From: LD21 sp964638955
GTDB taxonomy: Bacteria > Bacteroidota > Bacteroidia > Bacteroidales > VadinHA17
Direction of reading: 5' to 3'
Assembly (NCBI GenBank): GCA_964638955.1
Contig: CAZWZQ010000008.1
Span: forward strand, 19,134-83,133
DNA length: 64,000 nucleotides
This document shows, piece after piece, positions 42,277 through 50,218 of the stretch. The position numbers were made by a program, and so were the translations under genes. Under the pieces are notes generated by a model. It was given only the letters and a program-made list of their open reading frames with translations. It did no database searches and had not been told where the DNA came from. Each line of letters begins with the position of its first letter. Positions within the stretch are counted from its first letter, which is position 1.

Positions 42277-44670
42277 ATGAAAATATTTAAAACAATCCTT
42301 TATTCACTGGTAACTCTTATAGTACTGGCAGTTATAATTGGTTTAATCCTCCTGCGTGGTATTAAAAGGGGAGCCCTTCCCGAATATGATGGCGAACTTA
42401 CTCTTTCAGGACTTACTGATGAGGTTACTGTTTATACGGATAACAGAGGTATGCCTCATCTTTATGCCGGAAATGAACATGATCTCTATTTAGCCACAGG
42501 TTATATTATGGCACGGGAAAGACTGTGGCAGATGGATCTTATCCGGAGGGCAACAACGGGTAAGCTTTCTGAAATCTTCGGTAAAGACTATATACAGACA
42601 GATCTCTTCCTGCGAAGCCTTGAAATGACAGCCAAATCCAAAATGGTGTTGAGCAGCGAGGAGCCTGCCATATTGGATTGTATGCAGGCTTATGCTGATG
42701 GTGTAAATGCTTATATTTCAGCAGCAGGGAAAAAACTTCCGCCCGAATTCAGAATTCTCGGCTATAAGCCTGATCCATGGAGGCTGGAAGACATGGCCAA
42801 TATAATAGGTTACATGGGATGGGACCTGGCCTCAGATAATCTGTCATCAGATATTTTTTATTACAGACTTGCTAAAAAATTTGGGCAGGAGAAAGCAGCG
42901 GAACTTATCCCCGACTGGAAAGCAGTTAATTCATTTGTTTTTCCGGGATTCACATTAAGTGACGAAGTACTTAAAAGTGCTCTTGAATTTATCTCCTCAA
43001 TGGATAAGCTTAAAGCACTGGGTATTGTATCTTTCTCGGGAAGCAATAACTGGGCGGTGACAGGAACGAGGACCGAAACAGGCAAACCGATGCTTTCGAA
43101 CGACATGCACCTGAGCTTCGGATCACCCGGAATATGGTTCCAGATGCACCAGGTAGTGCCCGGGAAAGTTAACGTAACCGGTGTTATTGTGCCCGGACAA
43201 CCTTTTGTTGTGGCGGGCCATAACGAAAAAATTGCATGGGGAATGACAAATCTGATGGTCGATGATATTGATCTATTTGCAGAAAAAATAAATCCTGAAA
43301 AAGAAAACCAGTATTTCTTCAATGATGAATGGAAGAACATGGTGGTTAAAGATGAAATAATAAGGATAAAGGGAGGGGATACTGATACACTCCAGCTTAA
43401 ATTTACCCATCGCGGACCCATTGTTTCAGGATTCAGAGATGTAAAGGATGTGTCCCTTACAATGAGATGGGCCGGATATGATTATAGCAATGAGATAAAA
43501 GCCGTATACCTGCTTAACAGGGCAGCAAACTGGGATGAATTCAGAACAGCCATCAGCAGTTTCAGGTCTATAAGCCAGAACTTTGTTTATGCAGATGTGG
43601 ACGGTAACATAGGATTAAATACAGGCGGCGGCATTGCAATAAGAAAAGGCACAGGGACATCTGTGCGCAACGGCGAAACAGACGAATATGACTGGAAAGG
43701 ATATGTCCCTTTTGAACAACTTCCTTCGAGCTTCAATCCCGAGATTGGTTATGTTTCTTCAGCCAATAACAGGACAGTATCTGATGATTATCCTTATTAC
43801 ATAGGTGCCGGATTTGCGTTGCCATACAGGATAAACAGGATACGTCAGATGCTGGATCAGAAAGATATTTTCAATATTGAGGATTTTAAAAAAATGATAA
43901 CGGATCAACATTCCGACTATGCTGCCCTGATGACTCCCTTTATTCTCAGGCTGAATGACAGGAAAGATGAGCTTACCGGTTCTGAAGCTGAGGCTCTGAC
44001 GAGTCTGGCAGAATGGGATTATGATATGAATGCCGGCCTTGTAGCTCCTTCAGTATTCGAATATTTCAGAATCAGCTTCAACAAAAACCTGCTGTCTGAT
44101 GAATTATCAGAGTTGTTTGACCAGCTGTTTTATCTGGCTAAGGATTACTACATATACCGAATACTTAGTACCGAACCTGACTCCTGGGTAGATGATATTT
44201 CTACACCTGAGACGGAGACACTTGATGATATAATCCTGAGAAGCTTCAAGGATTGCGTGGCATCTATGACAGCTGAACTTGGAGAGGATCAGGCAAAATG
44301 GACATGGGGTAATGTTCATAAGATAGTTATTGCACATCCTCTTGGATCAGCAGTACCACTTCTGGATAAAATATTCAACTTTAATTCAGATGAGTACCCA
44401 GTTGGCGGTAGCAACCACACAGTTAGCCCCTATTCATTTGACCCCGGATTCATTATTGATCATGGAGCTTCTGAAAGGCATATCTTCAACACAGCTAATT
44501 GGGATGAATCACTGACAGTTATTCCTACAGGTGCATCAGGGATACCTGCAGACGAATTTTACCTGTCGCAGACAGAAACTTATATAAATAAGGAGTTTTA
44601 TAAAGATGCATTTAGTGAAGAGGCTGTTAAGGCGGCAGCGAAGTATATATTAAGGCTTAAACCGTCATAA
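42277..44670 (+). CDS. Penicillin acylase family protein (Ntn hydrolase)
   Basis: The 797-residue precursor has an N-terminal membrane helix (5-26), an alpha chain, and the self-processing site GSNNWAV near residue 255, where the Ser or following residue becomes the N-terminal nucleophile of the beta chain. Other marks are SNDMHLSFGSPGIWFQMH and PGQPFVVAGHNEKIAWGMTN. Family members cleave amides of penicillins, acyl-homoserine lactones or bile salts; the substrate here is unknown. Its 3' end overlaps the convergent frr gene by 14 bases. Confidence 0.92.
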   Translation: MKIFKTILYSLVTLIVLAVIIGLILLRGIKRGALPEYDGELTLSGLTDEVTVYTDNRGMPHLYAGNEHDLYLATGYIMARERLWQMDLIRRATTGKLSEIFGKDYIQTDLFLRSLEMTAKSKMVLSSEEPAILDCMQAYADGVNAYISAAGKKLPPEFRILGYKPDPWRLEDMANIIGYMGWDLASDNLSSDIFYYRLAKKFGQEKAAELIPDWKAVNSFVFPGFTLSDEVLKSALEFISSMDKLKALGIVSFSGSNNWAVTGTRTETGKPMLSNDMHLSFGSPGIWFQMHQVVPGKVNVTGVIVPGQPFVVAGHNEKIAWGMTNLMVDDIDLFAEKINPEKENQYFFNDEWKNMVVKDEIIRIKGGDTDTLQLKFTHRGPIVSGFRDVKDVSLTMRWAGYDYSNEIKAVYLLNRAANWDEFRTAISSFRSISQNFVYADVDGNIGLNTGGGIAIRKGTGTSVRNGETDEYDWKGYVPFEQLPSSFNPEIGYVSSANNRTVSDDYPYYIGAGFALPYRINRIRQMLDQKDIFNIEDFKKMITDQHSDYAALMTPFILRLNDRKDELTGSEAEALTSLAEWDYDMNAGLVAPSVFEYFRISFNKNLLSDELSELFDQLFYLAKDYYIYRILSTEPDSWVDDISTPETETLDDIILRSFKDCVASMTAELGEDQAKWTWGNVHKIVIAHPLGSAVPLLDKIFNFNSDEYPVGGSNHTVSPYSFDPGFIIDHGASERHIFNTANWDESLTVIPTGASGIPADEFYLSQTETYINKEFYKDAFSEEAVKAAAKYILRLKPS

Positions 44671-45220
44671 CCTCTTCTTCTTTAAGGTCCATCACCTTGT
44701 CGACTTTGCTGTTATATTCTGAAGTAAGATCCTGAACCTTTGTTTCAGCGTCCTTTTCAGTATCTTCGGGAAGGCCATCTTTGAGAAGCTGTTTTAATTC
44801 ATCATTTGCCCATTTCCTGGCATTACGGATACTTATTTTGGCAGTTTCTCCCTCATTTCTGACCTGTTTTACAAGCTGATGCCGCCGCTCCTCTGTAAGC
44901 GGGGGGATATTTATCCGTAATACTTCGCCGTTGTTGACCGGAGTTAGTCCTATGTTTGCTGCCATTATAGCCTTTTCTATGGTTCCCAGCATAGATTTTT
45001 CCCATGGCTGGACCAGGATAGTTTTCGGGTCGGGAGTGTTTATATTCGAAACCTGGTTTAATGGTGTGTTAACTCCGTAATAGTCGACTGTGATCCCATC
45101 CAGAAGGGCAGGGTTTGACCTTCCTGCACGAAGCCTGGCGAGTTCATGTTCAAGGTGACCAAGAGCCTTTTCCATCCTGTCCCTTGTCTCCTCAGTTATC
45201 AGTTCAACTTCTTCATTCAT
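44657..45220 (-). CDS. frr: Ribosome recycling factor
   Basis: The 187-residue protein has typical RRF sequence: ALGHLEHELARLRAGRSNPALLDGITVDYYG, INTPDPKTILVQPWEKSMLGTIEKAI and INIPPLTEERRHQLVKQVR. RRF splits the ribosome after termination together with EF-G. It follows pyrH by 103 bases on the same strand, the usual order. Its 3' end overlaps the penicillin acylase gene. Confidence 0.97.
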   Translation of the reverse strand: MNEEVELITEETRDRMEKALGHLEHELARLRAGRSNPALLDGITVDYYGVNTPLNQVSNINTPDPKTILVQPWEKSMLGTIEKAIMAANIGLTPVNNGEVLRINIPPLTEERRHQLVKQVRNEGETAKISIRNARKWANDELKQLLKDGLPEDTEKDAETKVQDLTSEYNSKVDKVMDLKEEEVMTV

Positions 45221-45323
45221 ATTAATCAGGTTGTCTGGATTAAATTTCTTGTTTCCTGTTATTTGCCTTAAAAATGTTACCGAAATAACAAAAATAATAA
45301 ATTAGGCGGAAATGCAATTCCTT

Positions 45324-46031
45324 TCAATTATAAATAAGAGTTCCTGTTTTTGAGCCTGTAACAACTTTCATAAGATTACCGGGCCTGTTCATATCAAAAA
45401 CTATGACCGGCATGTTATTCTCCCGGCACATGGTAAATGCAGTAGAATCCATAATCTTAAGCCTGAGGGCTATTGCTTCTTCAAATGTAATCTTGTCGAA
45501 TTTTCTGGCTTTTCTGTCTTTTTCAGGATCAGATGTATATACTCCGTCAACCCTGGTGCCTTTAAGCAGTACATGAGCACCTGTTTCAACTGCTCTGAGG
45601 GCTGAAGCCGTATCAGTTGTAAAGAAGGGATTCCCGGTTCCTCCTGATAATATACAGACAGTTCCTTTTTGCATCTCTTCAATTACTTTATCCCTGTTAT
45701 AAAGTACTCCAACAGGTTCCATTCTTATTGAGGTAAAGACCATTGCCCTGCCACCCAGGTTTTTAATGGCGCTTTCCAGGGCAAGACTGTTTATCACCGT
45801 TGCAAGCATTCCCATCTGGTCTCCTCTAACCCTGTCAAAACCTGACTCAATACCCTTTAATCCACGAAAAATATTTCCTCCCCCGATGACAATGGAGACT
45901 TCACATTTTTTATTTACCACCTCAACTATTTGTTTTGCATATTCATCAAGAATGGTCTCATTTATACCGTGATTTCCCTTCCCGGCCACTGATTCACCGC
46001 TGAGTTTTAATAGGATCCTTGAGTATTTCAT
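45324..46031 (-). CDS. pyrH: Uridylate kinase (UMP kinase)
   Basis: The 235-residue protein belongs to the amino acid kinase fold: RILLKLSGESVAGKGNHGI, SIVIGGGNIFRG and GTRVDGVYTSDPEKD. It phosphorylates UMP to UDP as a hexamer. A terminator after tsf (46074-46101) separates it from the rpsB-tsf transcript, so it should have its own promoter; it probably forms a unit with frr. Confidence 0.97.
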   Translation of the reverse strand: MKYSRILLKLSGESVAGKGNHGINETILDEYAKQIVEVVNKKCEVSIVIGGGNIFRGLKGIESGFDRVRGDQMGMLATVINSLALESAIKNLGGRAMVFTSIRMEPVGVLYNRDKVIEEMQKGTVCILSGGTGNPFFTTDTASALRAVETGAHVLLKGTRVDGVYTSDPEKDRKARKFDKITFEEAIALRLKIMDSTAFTMCRENNMPVIVFDMNRPGNLMKVVTGSKTGTLIYN

Positions 46032-46073
46032 ATAAGATTGTTCTTTATTGTAAAGATAGGATAATAGTTATAT

Positions 46074-46101
46074 AAAAAAAAGATGGCGCCCTGGAGCGCC
46101 A
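46074..46101 (-). terminator. Rho-independent terminator after tsf
   Basis: A perfect six-base-pair stem TGGCGC/GCGCCA (46084-46101) around loop TCCAGG on the minus strand is followed by ATCTTTTTTTT. It lies 28 bases after the tsf stop and should end the ribosomal protein transcript before pyrH. Confidence 0.85.
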
Positions 46102-46128
46102 CCTTTGATATTGAATCATGAACCTAAG

Positions 46129-46959
46129 TTAAATGTTAAGAGTATATCTTTTAAAGGAGGTTACTGTAAGATCTTTATCAGCAGATTTCAGATACTGACC
46201 TACGGTAATCTTGTTGTCTTTTATAAATTCCTGGTTCACCAGGGTGTTCTCCTTAAAGAATTTTGCAAGTTTCCCCTGGGCGATTTTTTCAAGCATCTCA
46301 TCAGGTTTGCCGTCACGTCTTGCCTGTTCTTTACCTATTTCGATTTCCCGGTTAATTACTTCTTGCGGGACATCATCCTTATCAACTGCAAGAGGATTCA
46401 TGGCAGCTACCTGCATAGCCACATCCTTGTAGACCTGCAGATCCAGTCCGGTTTTTGTAAAACCCACAAGAGTAGCAAGCTTGTTACCGGGATGAATATA
46501 TGCCTGAACGTGGGCAGCTTCAATTTTATCATAGTATGACAATTCAAGCTTTTCCCCGATAATACCAACAAATTCAACAACCTTATCCTCTGTTTTCACT
46601 CCATCTACAGGAATAGATTTAAGTGCCTCGAGGTCGGTTGGTTTATTTTCAAGGGCAGTATCAAGTATTTTATTGGCAAGGCCCAGAAAATCGGCATTTT
46701 TAGCAACAAAATCTGTTTCGCTGTTGAGGACGATCATTACTCCCAGCTTCCCATTTGCTGTTGTTTTTGAAAGAACAACACCTTCAGTTGCCTCTCTGTC
46801 GGCTCTTTTACTGGCAACAGCCTGTCCTTTCTTACGTATTATTTCAATTGCCTTGTCGAAATTGCCTCCAGCTTCCTCCAGAGCTTTCTTGCAATCCATA
46901 ATACCCGCGAGAGTTGCCTTTCTCAGTTTTGCAACATCAGCAGCGCTTATTGTAGCCAT
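46129..46959 (-). CDS. tsf: Elongation factor Ts
   Basis: The 276-residue nucleotide exchange factor for EF-Tu has the N-terminal UBA-like domain with LRKATLAGIMDCKKALEEAGG and the conserved VLNSETDFVAKNADFLGLA segment, followed by a VQAYIHPGNKLATLVGF stretch. It follows rpsB by 36 bases on the same strand, the universal rpsB-tsf pair, and is followed by a strong terminator. Confidence 0.97.
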   Translation of the reverse strand: MATISAADVAKLRKATLAGIMDCKKALEEAGGNFDKAIEIIRKKGQAVASKRADREATEGVVLSKTTANGKLGVMIVLNSETDFVAKNADFLGLANKILDTALENKPTDLEALKSIPVDGVKTEDKVVEFVGIIGEKLELSYYDKIEAAHVQAYIHPGNKLATLVGFTKTGLDLQVYKDVAMQVAAMNPLAVDKDDVPQEVINREIEIGKEQARRDGKPDEMLEKIAQGKLAKFFKENTLVNQEFIKDNKITVGQYLKSADKDLTVTSFKRYTLNI

Positions 46960-46995
46960 TATTATTTTTTTATCGATTCAAAAATAAATATTCTA

Positions 46996-47877
46996 TTAAT
47001 CCCCCTCTTCTGATTCTTTATCTGAATCGGCAGCATCCTCATCCTGTTTATCAGAAGCATCTTCATCTTTCGATTCCTCCTCATCTTCGTCATCTGTATC
47101 TTCTTTATAGGAATCGGAAATACCTCTTGCTTCAACATCTTTTCTGGCAGTGCTCTTTTCTTTTGGAAGTGACTCTTTTTCTTTTTCAATTTTCCTTTCG
47201 TTCAGACCTTCATCGATAGACTGGCATAGTATGTCAACGATCAGTGAAATAGATTTTGATGCATCATCATTTGCCGGTATCGGGAAATCTATTTCTGAGG
47301 GGTCAGAATTGGTATCTACCATTGCAAAGACGGGAATGCCAAGTCTTTTAGCCTCTCTTACTGCAATATATTCTTTGCATACATCAACAACAAAAAGTGC
47401 GGAAGGAAGACGAGTCAGATCAGCAATGCTGCCCAGGTTCTTTTCAAGTTTGGCTCGCTGCCGGGTTATCTGTAACTTTTCACGTTTGGAAAGATTCATA
47501 AAAGTGCCGTCGGAAGCCATCTTATCTATTGATCCCATTTTTTTGACAGCTTTCCTGATAGTCGGGAAATTGGTCAGCATCCCGCCGGGCCAGCGTTCAG
47601 TAACATAAGGCATATTAACCTTTTTAACCTTTTCAGCAACGATCTCCTTGGCCTGTTTTTTAGTTGCGACAAAGAGCACCTTCTTTCCCGATTTTGCTAT
47701 ATTCTTCATTGCTGAAGCAGCTTCGTCGAGCTTGGTAATTGTTTTTTCGAGGTCAATAATGTGAATTCCGTTGCGCTCCATGAATATGTAAGGAGCCATT
47801 GCAGGATTCCATTTTCTTTTAAGGTGTCCGAAATGAACACCGGCGTCGAGTAATTCTTTAAAAGTTGTTTTTGGCAT
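46996..47877 (-). CDS. rpsB: Ribosomal protein S2 with acidic C-terminal extension
   Basis: The 293-residue protein has the S2 core (1-230: TFKELLDAGVHFGHLKRKWNP, RWPGGMLTNFPTIRK, NSDPSEIDFPIPANDDA) plus an unusual 60-residue tail that is nearly all charged, rich in Asp, Glu and Lys (about 233-293). The core length is typical (E. coli S2 has about 240 residues). A two-tier hairpin lies 33-72 bases upstream of the start. It is followed by tsf. Confidence 0.97.
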   Translation of the reverse strand: MPKTTFKELLDAGVHFGHLKRKWNPAMAPYIFMERNGIHIIDLEKTITKLDEAASAMKNIAKSGKKVLFVATKKQAKEIVAEKVKKVNMPYVTERWPGGMLTNFPTIRKAVKKMGSIDKMASDGTFMNLSKREKLQITRQRAKLEKNLGSIADLTRLPSALFVVDVCKEYIAVREAKRLGIPVFAMVDTNSDPSEIDFPIPANDDASKSISLIVDILCQSIDEGLNERKIEKEKESLPKEKSTARKDVEARGISDSYKEDTDDEDEEESKDEDASDKQDEDAADSDKESEEGD

Positions 47878-47909
47878 TTATTGATATTTAAGTTTACATT
47901 CCTTCAATC

Positions 47910-47949
47910 AATTGCAGAGTAGCCCCGATTTTCGGGAGTCTTTGCAATT
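47910..47949 (-). promoter_or_regulatory. Two-tier stem-loop in the rpsB leader
   Basis: An outer seven-base-pair perfect stem AATTGCA/TGCAATT (47943-47949 with 47910-47916) encloses an inner CCCGA/TCGGG hairpin (47924-47936). The structure ends 33 bases upstream of the rpsB start on the same strand. No T-run follows, so it is not a terminator for rpsI. By analogy with leaders that ribosomal proteins bind to control their own operons, it may be an S2 autoregulatory site; this is inference. Confidence 0.5.
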
Positions 47950-47990
47950 TAGATACTAAACTTGCATCTCTATTGATTGTATTAAAATTT

Positions 47991-48377
47991 CTAACGTTTA
48001 CTGAACTGGAATCTCTTACGAGCTTTGGGTCTGCCGGATTTTTTCCTTTCTACCTCGCGCGGATCCCTGGTAATAAAGCCATTTGCCTTCAGGGTCTTCT
48101 TGTTTTCCTCATCAATCTTTACAAGGGCCCTTGTTATACCAAGGCGCAGTGCTTCAGCCTGTCCCTTAACACCTCCTCCTTCAAGATTCACATTGATATC
48201 ATATTTATCAGCAGCATTCAAAAGATTCAGGGGCTGGGTAACAACATAATGTAGGATATCGGTTCCGAAATACTCTTTATAATCCCGGCCGTTGATAGTG
48301 ATTTTACCCTTGCCCTCACTTAAAAATACCCTGGCAACGGCGGCTTTCCTTCTTCCAATGGCATTAACTACTTCCAT
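47991..48377 (-). CDS. rpsI: Ribosomal protein S9
   Basis: The 128-residue protein has the S9 pattern NAIGRRKAAVARVFL at the start and ends in KARKRFQFSKR, the basic tail that reaches the P-site tRNA. It follows rplM by 9 bases, as in most bacteria. Confidence 0.98.
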   Translation of the reverse strand: MEVVNAIGRRKAAVARVFLSEGKGKITINGRDYKEYFGTDILHYVVTQPLNLLNAADKYDINVNLEGGGVKGQAEALRLGITRALVKIDEENKKTLKANGFITRDPREVERKKSGRPKARKRFQFSKR

Positions 48378-48386
48378 ATCTATACC

Positions 48387-48836
48387 TTAATTTTTGAGTT
48401 CGATTTTTTTCGGTTTCTGTGCTTCATGCGGATGGGATATTCCCGCGTATACATGCATGTTCCTGAAAAGAACTCTTCCAAGACGATTTTTTGGCAGCAT
48501 CCCTCTTACAGCATTCTCAACCAATCTTATGGGATTCTTCTTCAACAGCTCTTCTGCAGATGTTAATATCTGCCCGCCAGGGTAACCTGTATGCCTGACA
48601 TATTGTTTATCAGTCAATTTCTCGCCTGTCAATACAACCTTTTCAGCATTAATGACAATAACATTATCGCCGCAGTCAACATGCGGTGTGAAATATGTCT
48701 TGTGCTTCCCCCTCAGCAGACTGGCAACCAGGGTTGCAAGACGACCAAGAATTGCACCTTCAGCATCAATCATGACCCACTCCTTGTTAACTGTGGATTT
48801 ATTTGCCGAAACTGTTCTGTAGCTTAAGGTGTTCAC
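48387..48836 (-). CDS. rplM: Ribosomal protein L13
   Basis: The 149-residue protein has the L13 marks DAEGAILGRLATLVASLLRGKHK, VINAEKVVLTGEKLTDKQYVRHTGYPGG and GMLPKNRLGR. It is the first gene of the rplM-rpsI-rpsB-tsf series on the minus strand and has a -7 element at 48900-48907. Confidence 0.98.
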   Translation of the reverse strand: MNTLSYRTVSANKSTVNKEWVMIDAEGAILGRLATLVASLLRGKHKTYFTPHVDCGDNVIVINAEKVVLTGEKLTDKQYVRHTGYPGGQILTSAEELLKKNPIRLVENAVRGMLPKNRLGRVLFRNMHVYAGISHPHEAQKPKKIELKN

Positions 48837-48899
48837 TTGTTATTAATTTTTAATTGATATATTTATAATTAATGTAAAAACCCCGGGATTTAGGGTGTG

Positions 48900-48907
48900 C
48901 AAAAATA
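48900..48907 (-). promoter_or_regulatory. -7 promoter element of rplM
   Basis: On the minus strand TATTTTTG matches TAnnTTTG exactly, 64 bases before the rplM ATG. The resulting leader of about 55-60 bases holds an ACCC...GGGT segment (about 48879-48897) followed by a short T-run, which could be a weak attenuator or regulatory hairpin. Confidence 0.45.
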
Positions 48908-48989
48908 CAACATATTTCATAAAAAAAAAGAATATTAGACAGAATTTATTTGTGTAAGCAAAACCTAACTTAATTTTATCAGCTGGCAA

Positions 48990-49490
48990 GTGAAAAAAAC
49001 AGGGAATACCGGTAAAAAAACGGAAGATGAAAGAGCACTACTCATGCACGCCATTAGATTGGCAGAAAACGGGATATCCGATGGTGGAGGACCGTTTGGA
49101 GCAGTAATAACAAAGAGTGGAAAAATTATATCAGAAGCATACAATATGGTTGTACTTTCCGGTGACCCGACAGCCCATGCCGAGATCATTGCCATAAGAA
49201 AAGCTGCTGTTGCTTTGGGATCATACGATCTTTCCGGATGTGTAATTTACTCATCGTGCGAGCCATGCCCGATGTGCCTCGGAGCTATCTACTGGTCAGG
49301 AATAAAGAGGGTCGTTTATGCTTCTGACAGTTCTCAAGCTGCATCTTATGGATTCAGTGACAGCCTTATCTATGATGAAATCAATAAGGATCCCGATGAG
49401 AGGAAGATTGACTTCATTCAAATCGAAGATACCGGGGCAGAGGAAGTGTTCAGGAAGTGGGATAAGTATGAAAAGAAGGTCAGATACTGA
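48990..49490 (+). CDS. Nucleoside deaminase, probable guanine deaminase (GuaD-like)
   Basis: The 166-residue zinc enzyme has GGGPFGAVI (near 32-40), HAE in TAHAEIIAIRKA (near 63-65) and PCPMCLGAIYWSGI (near 91-104). The GGPFGAVI motif, YDEI segment and Bacillus GuaD-like C-terminus point to guanine deaminase rather than the tRNA-adenosine deaminase TadA. GTG at 48990 is the only suitable start upstream of the conserved domain. The next gene starts one base after its stop. Confidence 0.82.
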   Translation: MKKTGNTGKKTEDERALLMHAIRLAENGISDGGGPFGAVITKSGKIISEAYNMVVLSGDPTAHAEIIAIRKAAVALGSYDLSGCVIYSSCEPCPMCLGAIYWSGIKRVVYASDSSQAASYGFSDSLIYDEINKDPDERKIDFIQIEDTGAEEVFRKWDKYEKKVRY

Positions 49491-49491
49491 A

Positions 49492-50010
49492 ATGAAACCC
49501 GGAAAACGATTATCACGAAATTTTTATATACGTGATGTTCTTGATGTTGCACCGGAGTTGATCGGAAAAACACTCGCTGTCACCACCGGAGATAATATAA
49601 TCCGGCGTTTCATGATAACAGAAACGGAGGCGTACCGGGGGACTGAAGACCTTGCCTGTCATGCCTGCAGGGGAAAAACACCAAGGAACGGAATTATGTT
49701 CGGACAGGGAGGGATGCTTTATGTATATTTTGTCTACGGAATGTACTGGATGCTTAATATAGTGACAGGTGAAAAAGATAACCCCCAGGCTGCACTGATT
49801 AGGGGAATAGAAGGTTTTAGCGGACCGGGGAAACTGGCAAGGGAACTGGGTATTGACAGATCATTTTACGGTGAAGATCTGACTATCTCAGAAAGAATAT
49901 GGATAGAGGATAGAGCACTGAAGCCTGGTTTTAAAAGCGGACCAAGGATAGGTATTAATTATGCAGGGGAGATATGGAAAAACAAACCCTGGAGATACTA
50001 TATTGTTTAG
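49492..50010 (+). CDS. 3-methyladenine DNA glycosylase (AAG/MPG family)
   Basis: The 172-residue protein is a short member of the alkyladenine glycosylase family (typical length near 190-200): RNFYIRDVLDVAPELIGKTL, TETEAYRGTEDLACHA with the catalytic Glu, GMLYVYFVYGMYWMLNIV, and AALIRGIEG. It removes alkylated purines from DNA. I chose ATG 49492; an earlier in-frame ATG at 49468 overlaps the deaminase gene. Both genes deal with purine bases and are probably co-transcribed. Confidence 0.9.
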   Translation: MKPGKRLSRNFYIRDVLDVAPELIGKTLAVTTGDNIIRRFMITETEAYRGTEDLACHACRGKTPRNGIMFGQGGMLYVYFVYGMYWMLNIVTGEKDNPQAALIRGIEGFSGPGKLARELGIDRSFYGEDLTISERIWIEDRALKPGFKSGPRIGINYAGEIWKNKPWRYYIV

Positions 50011-50108
50011 AGAACCCCCCAGCCCCCCTGAAGGGAGGCTGATTAAGTGTATGCAAGAACGATCTGATTTACAACATATTAACCACCTTTTAAGGGGCAG
50101 AGGGTAAT
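50011..50108. repeat. CCCCCC-rich palindromic repeat between glycosylase and DUF2723 gene
   Basis: AACCCCCCAGCCCCCCTG with the AGCC...GGCT arms (50021-50024 and 50037-50040) lies just after the glycosylase stop, and a decayed CCACCTTTTAAGGGG unit at 50084-50098. It is related to the repeat at the dxs stop and to the larger cluster at 53.9-54.1 kb. The rest of the gap up to 50220 shows nothing recognisable. Confidence 0.55.
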
Positions 50109-50218
50109 TACTCCGGGAAAAAGAAGGTTAATCAGGTTAAAAGGGTGTTAAAATGAGGATCAGATGATCTCATATAATAATTTTTTCCGTTATTTGTTCT
50201 TTCATCAAATCAACATAT

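Noticed and set aside
42861..43421. 186-codon minus-strand open frame inside the penicillin acylase gene
   Set aside because: Shadow of a strongly conserved coding region on the other strand.
47923..47937. Terminator for rpsI at the CCCCGATTTTCGGG hairpin
   Set aside because: No T-run follows it on the minus strand, and an enclosing stem makes a leader structure more likely.
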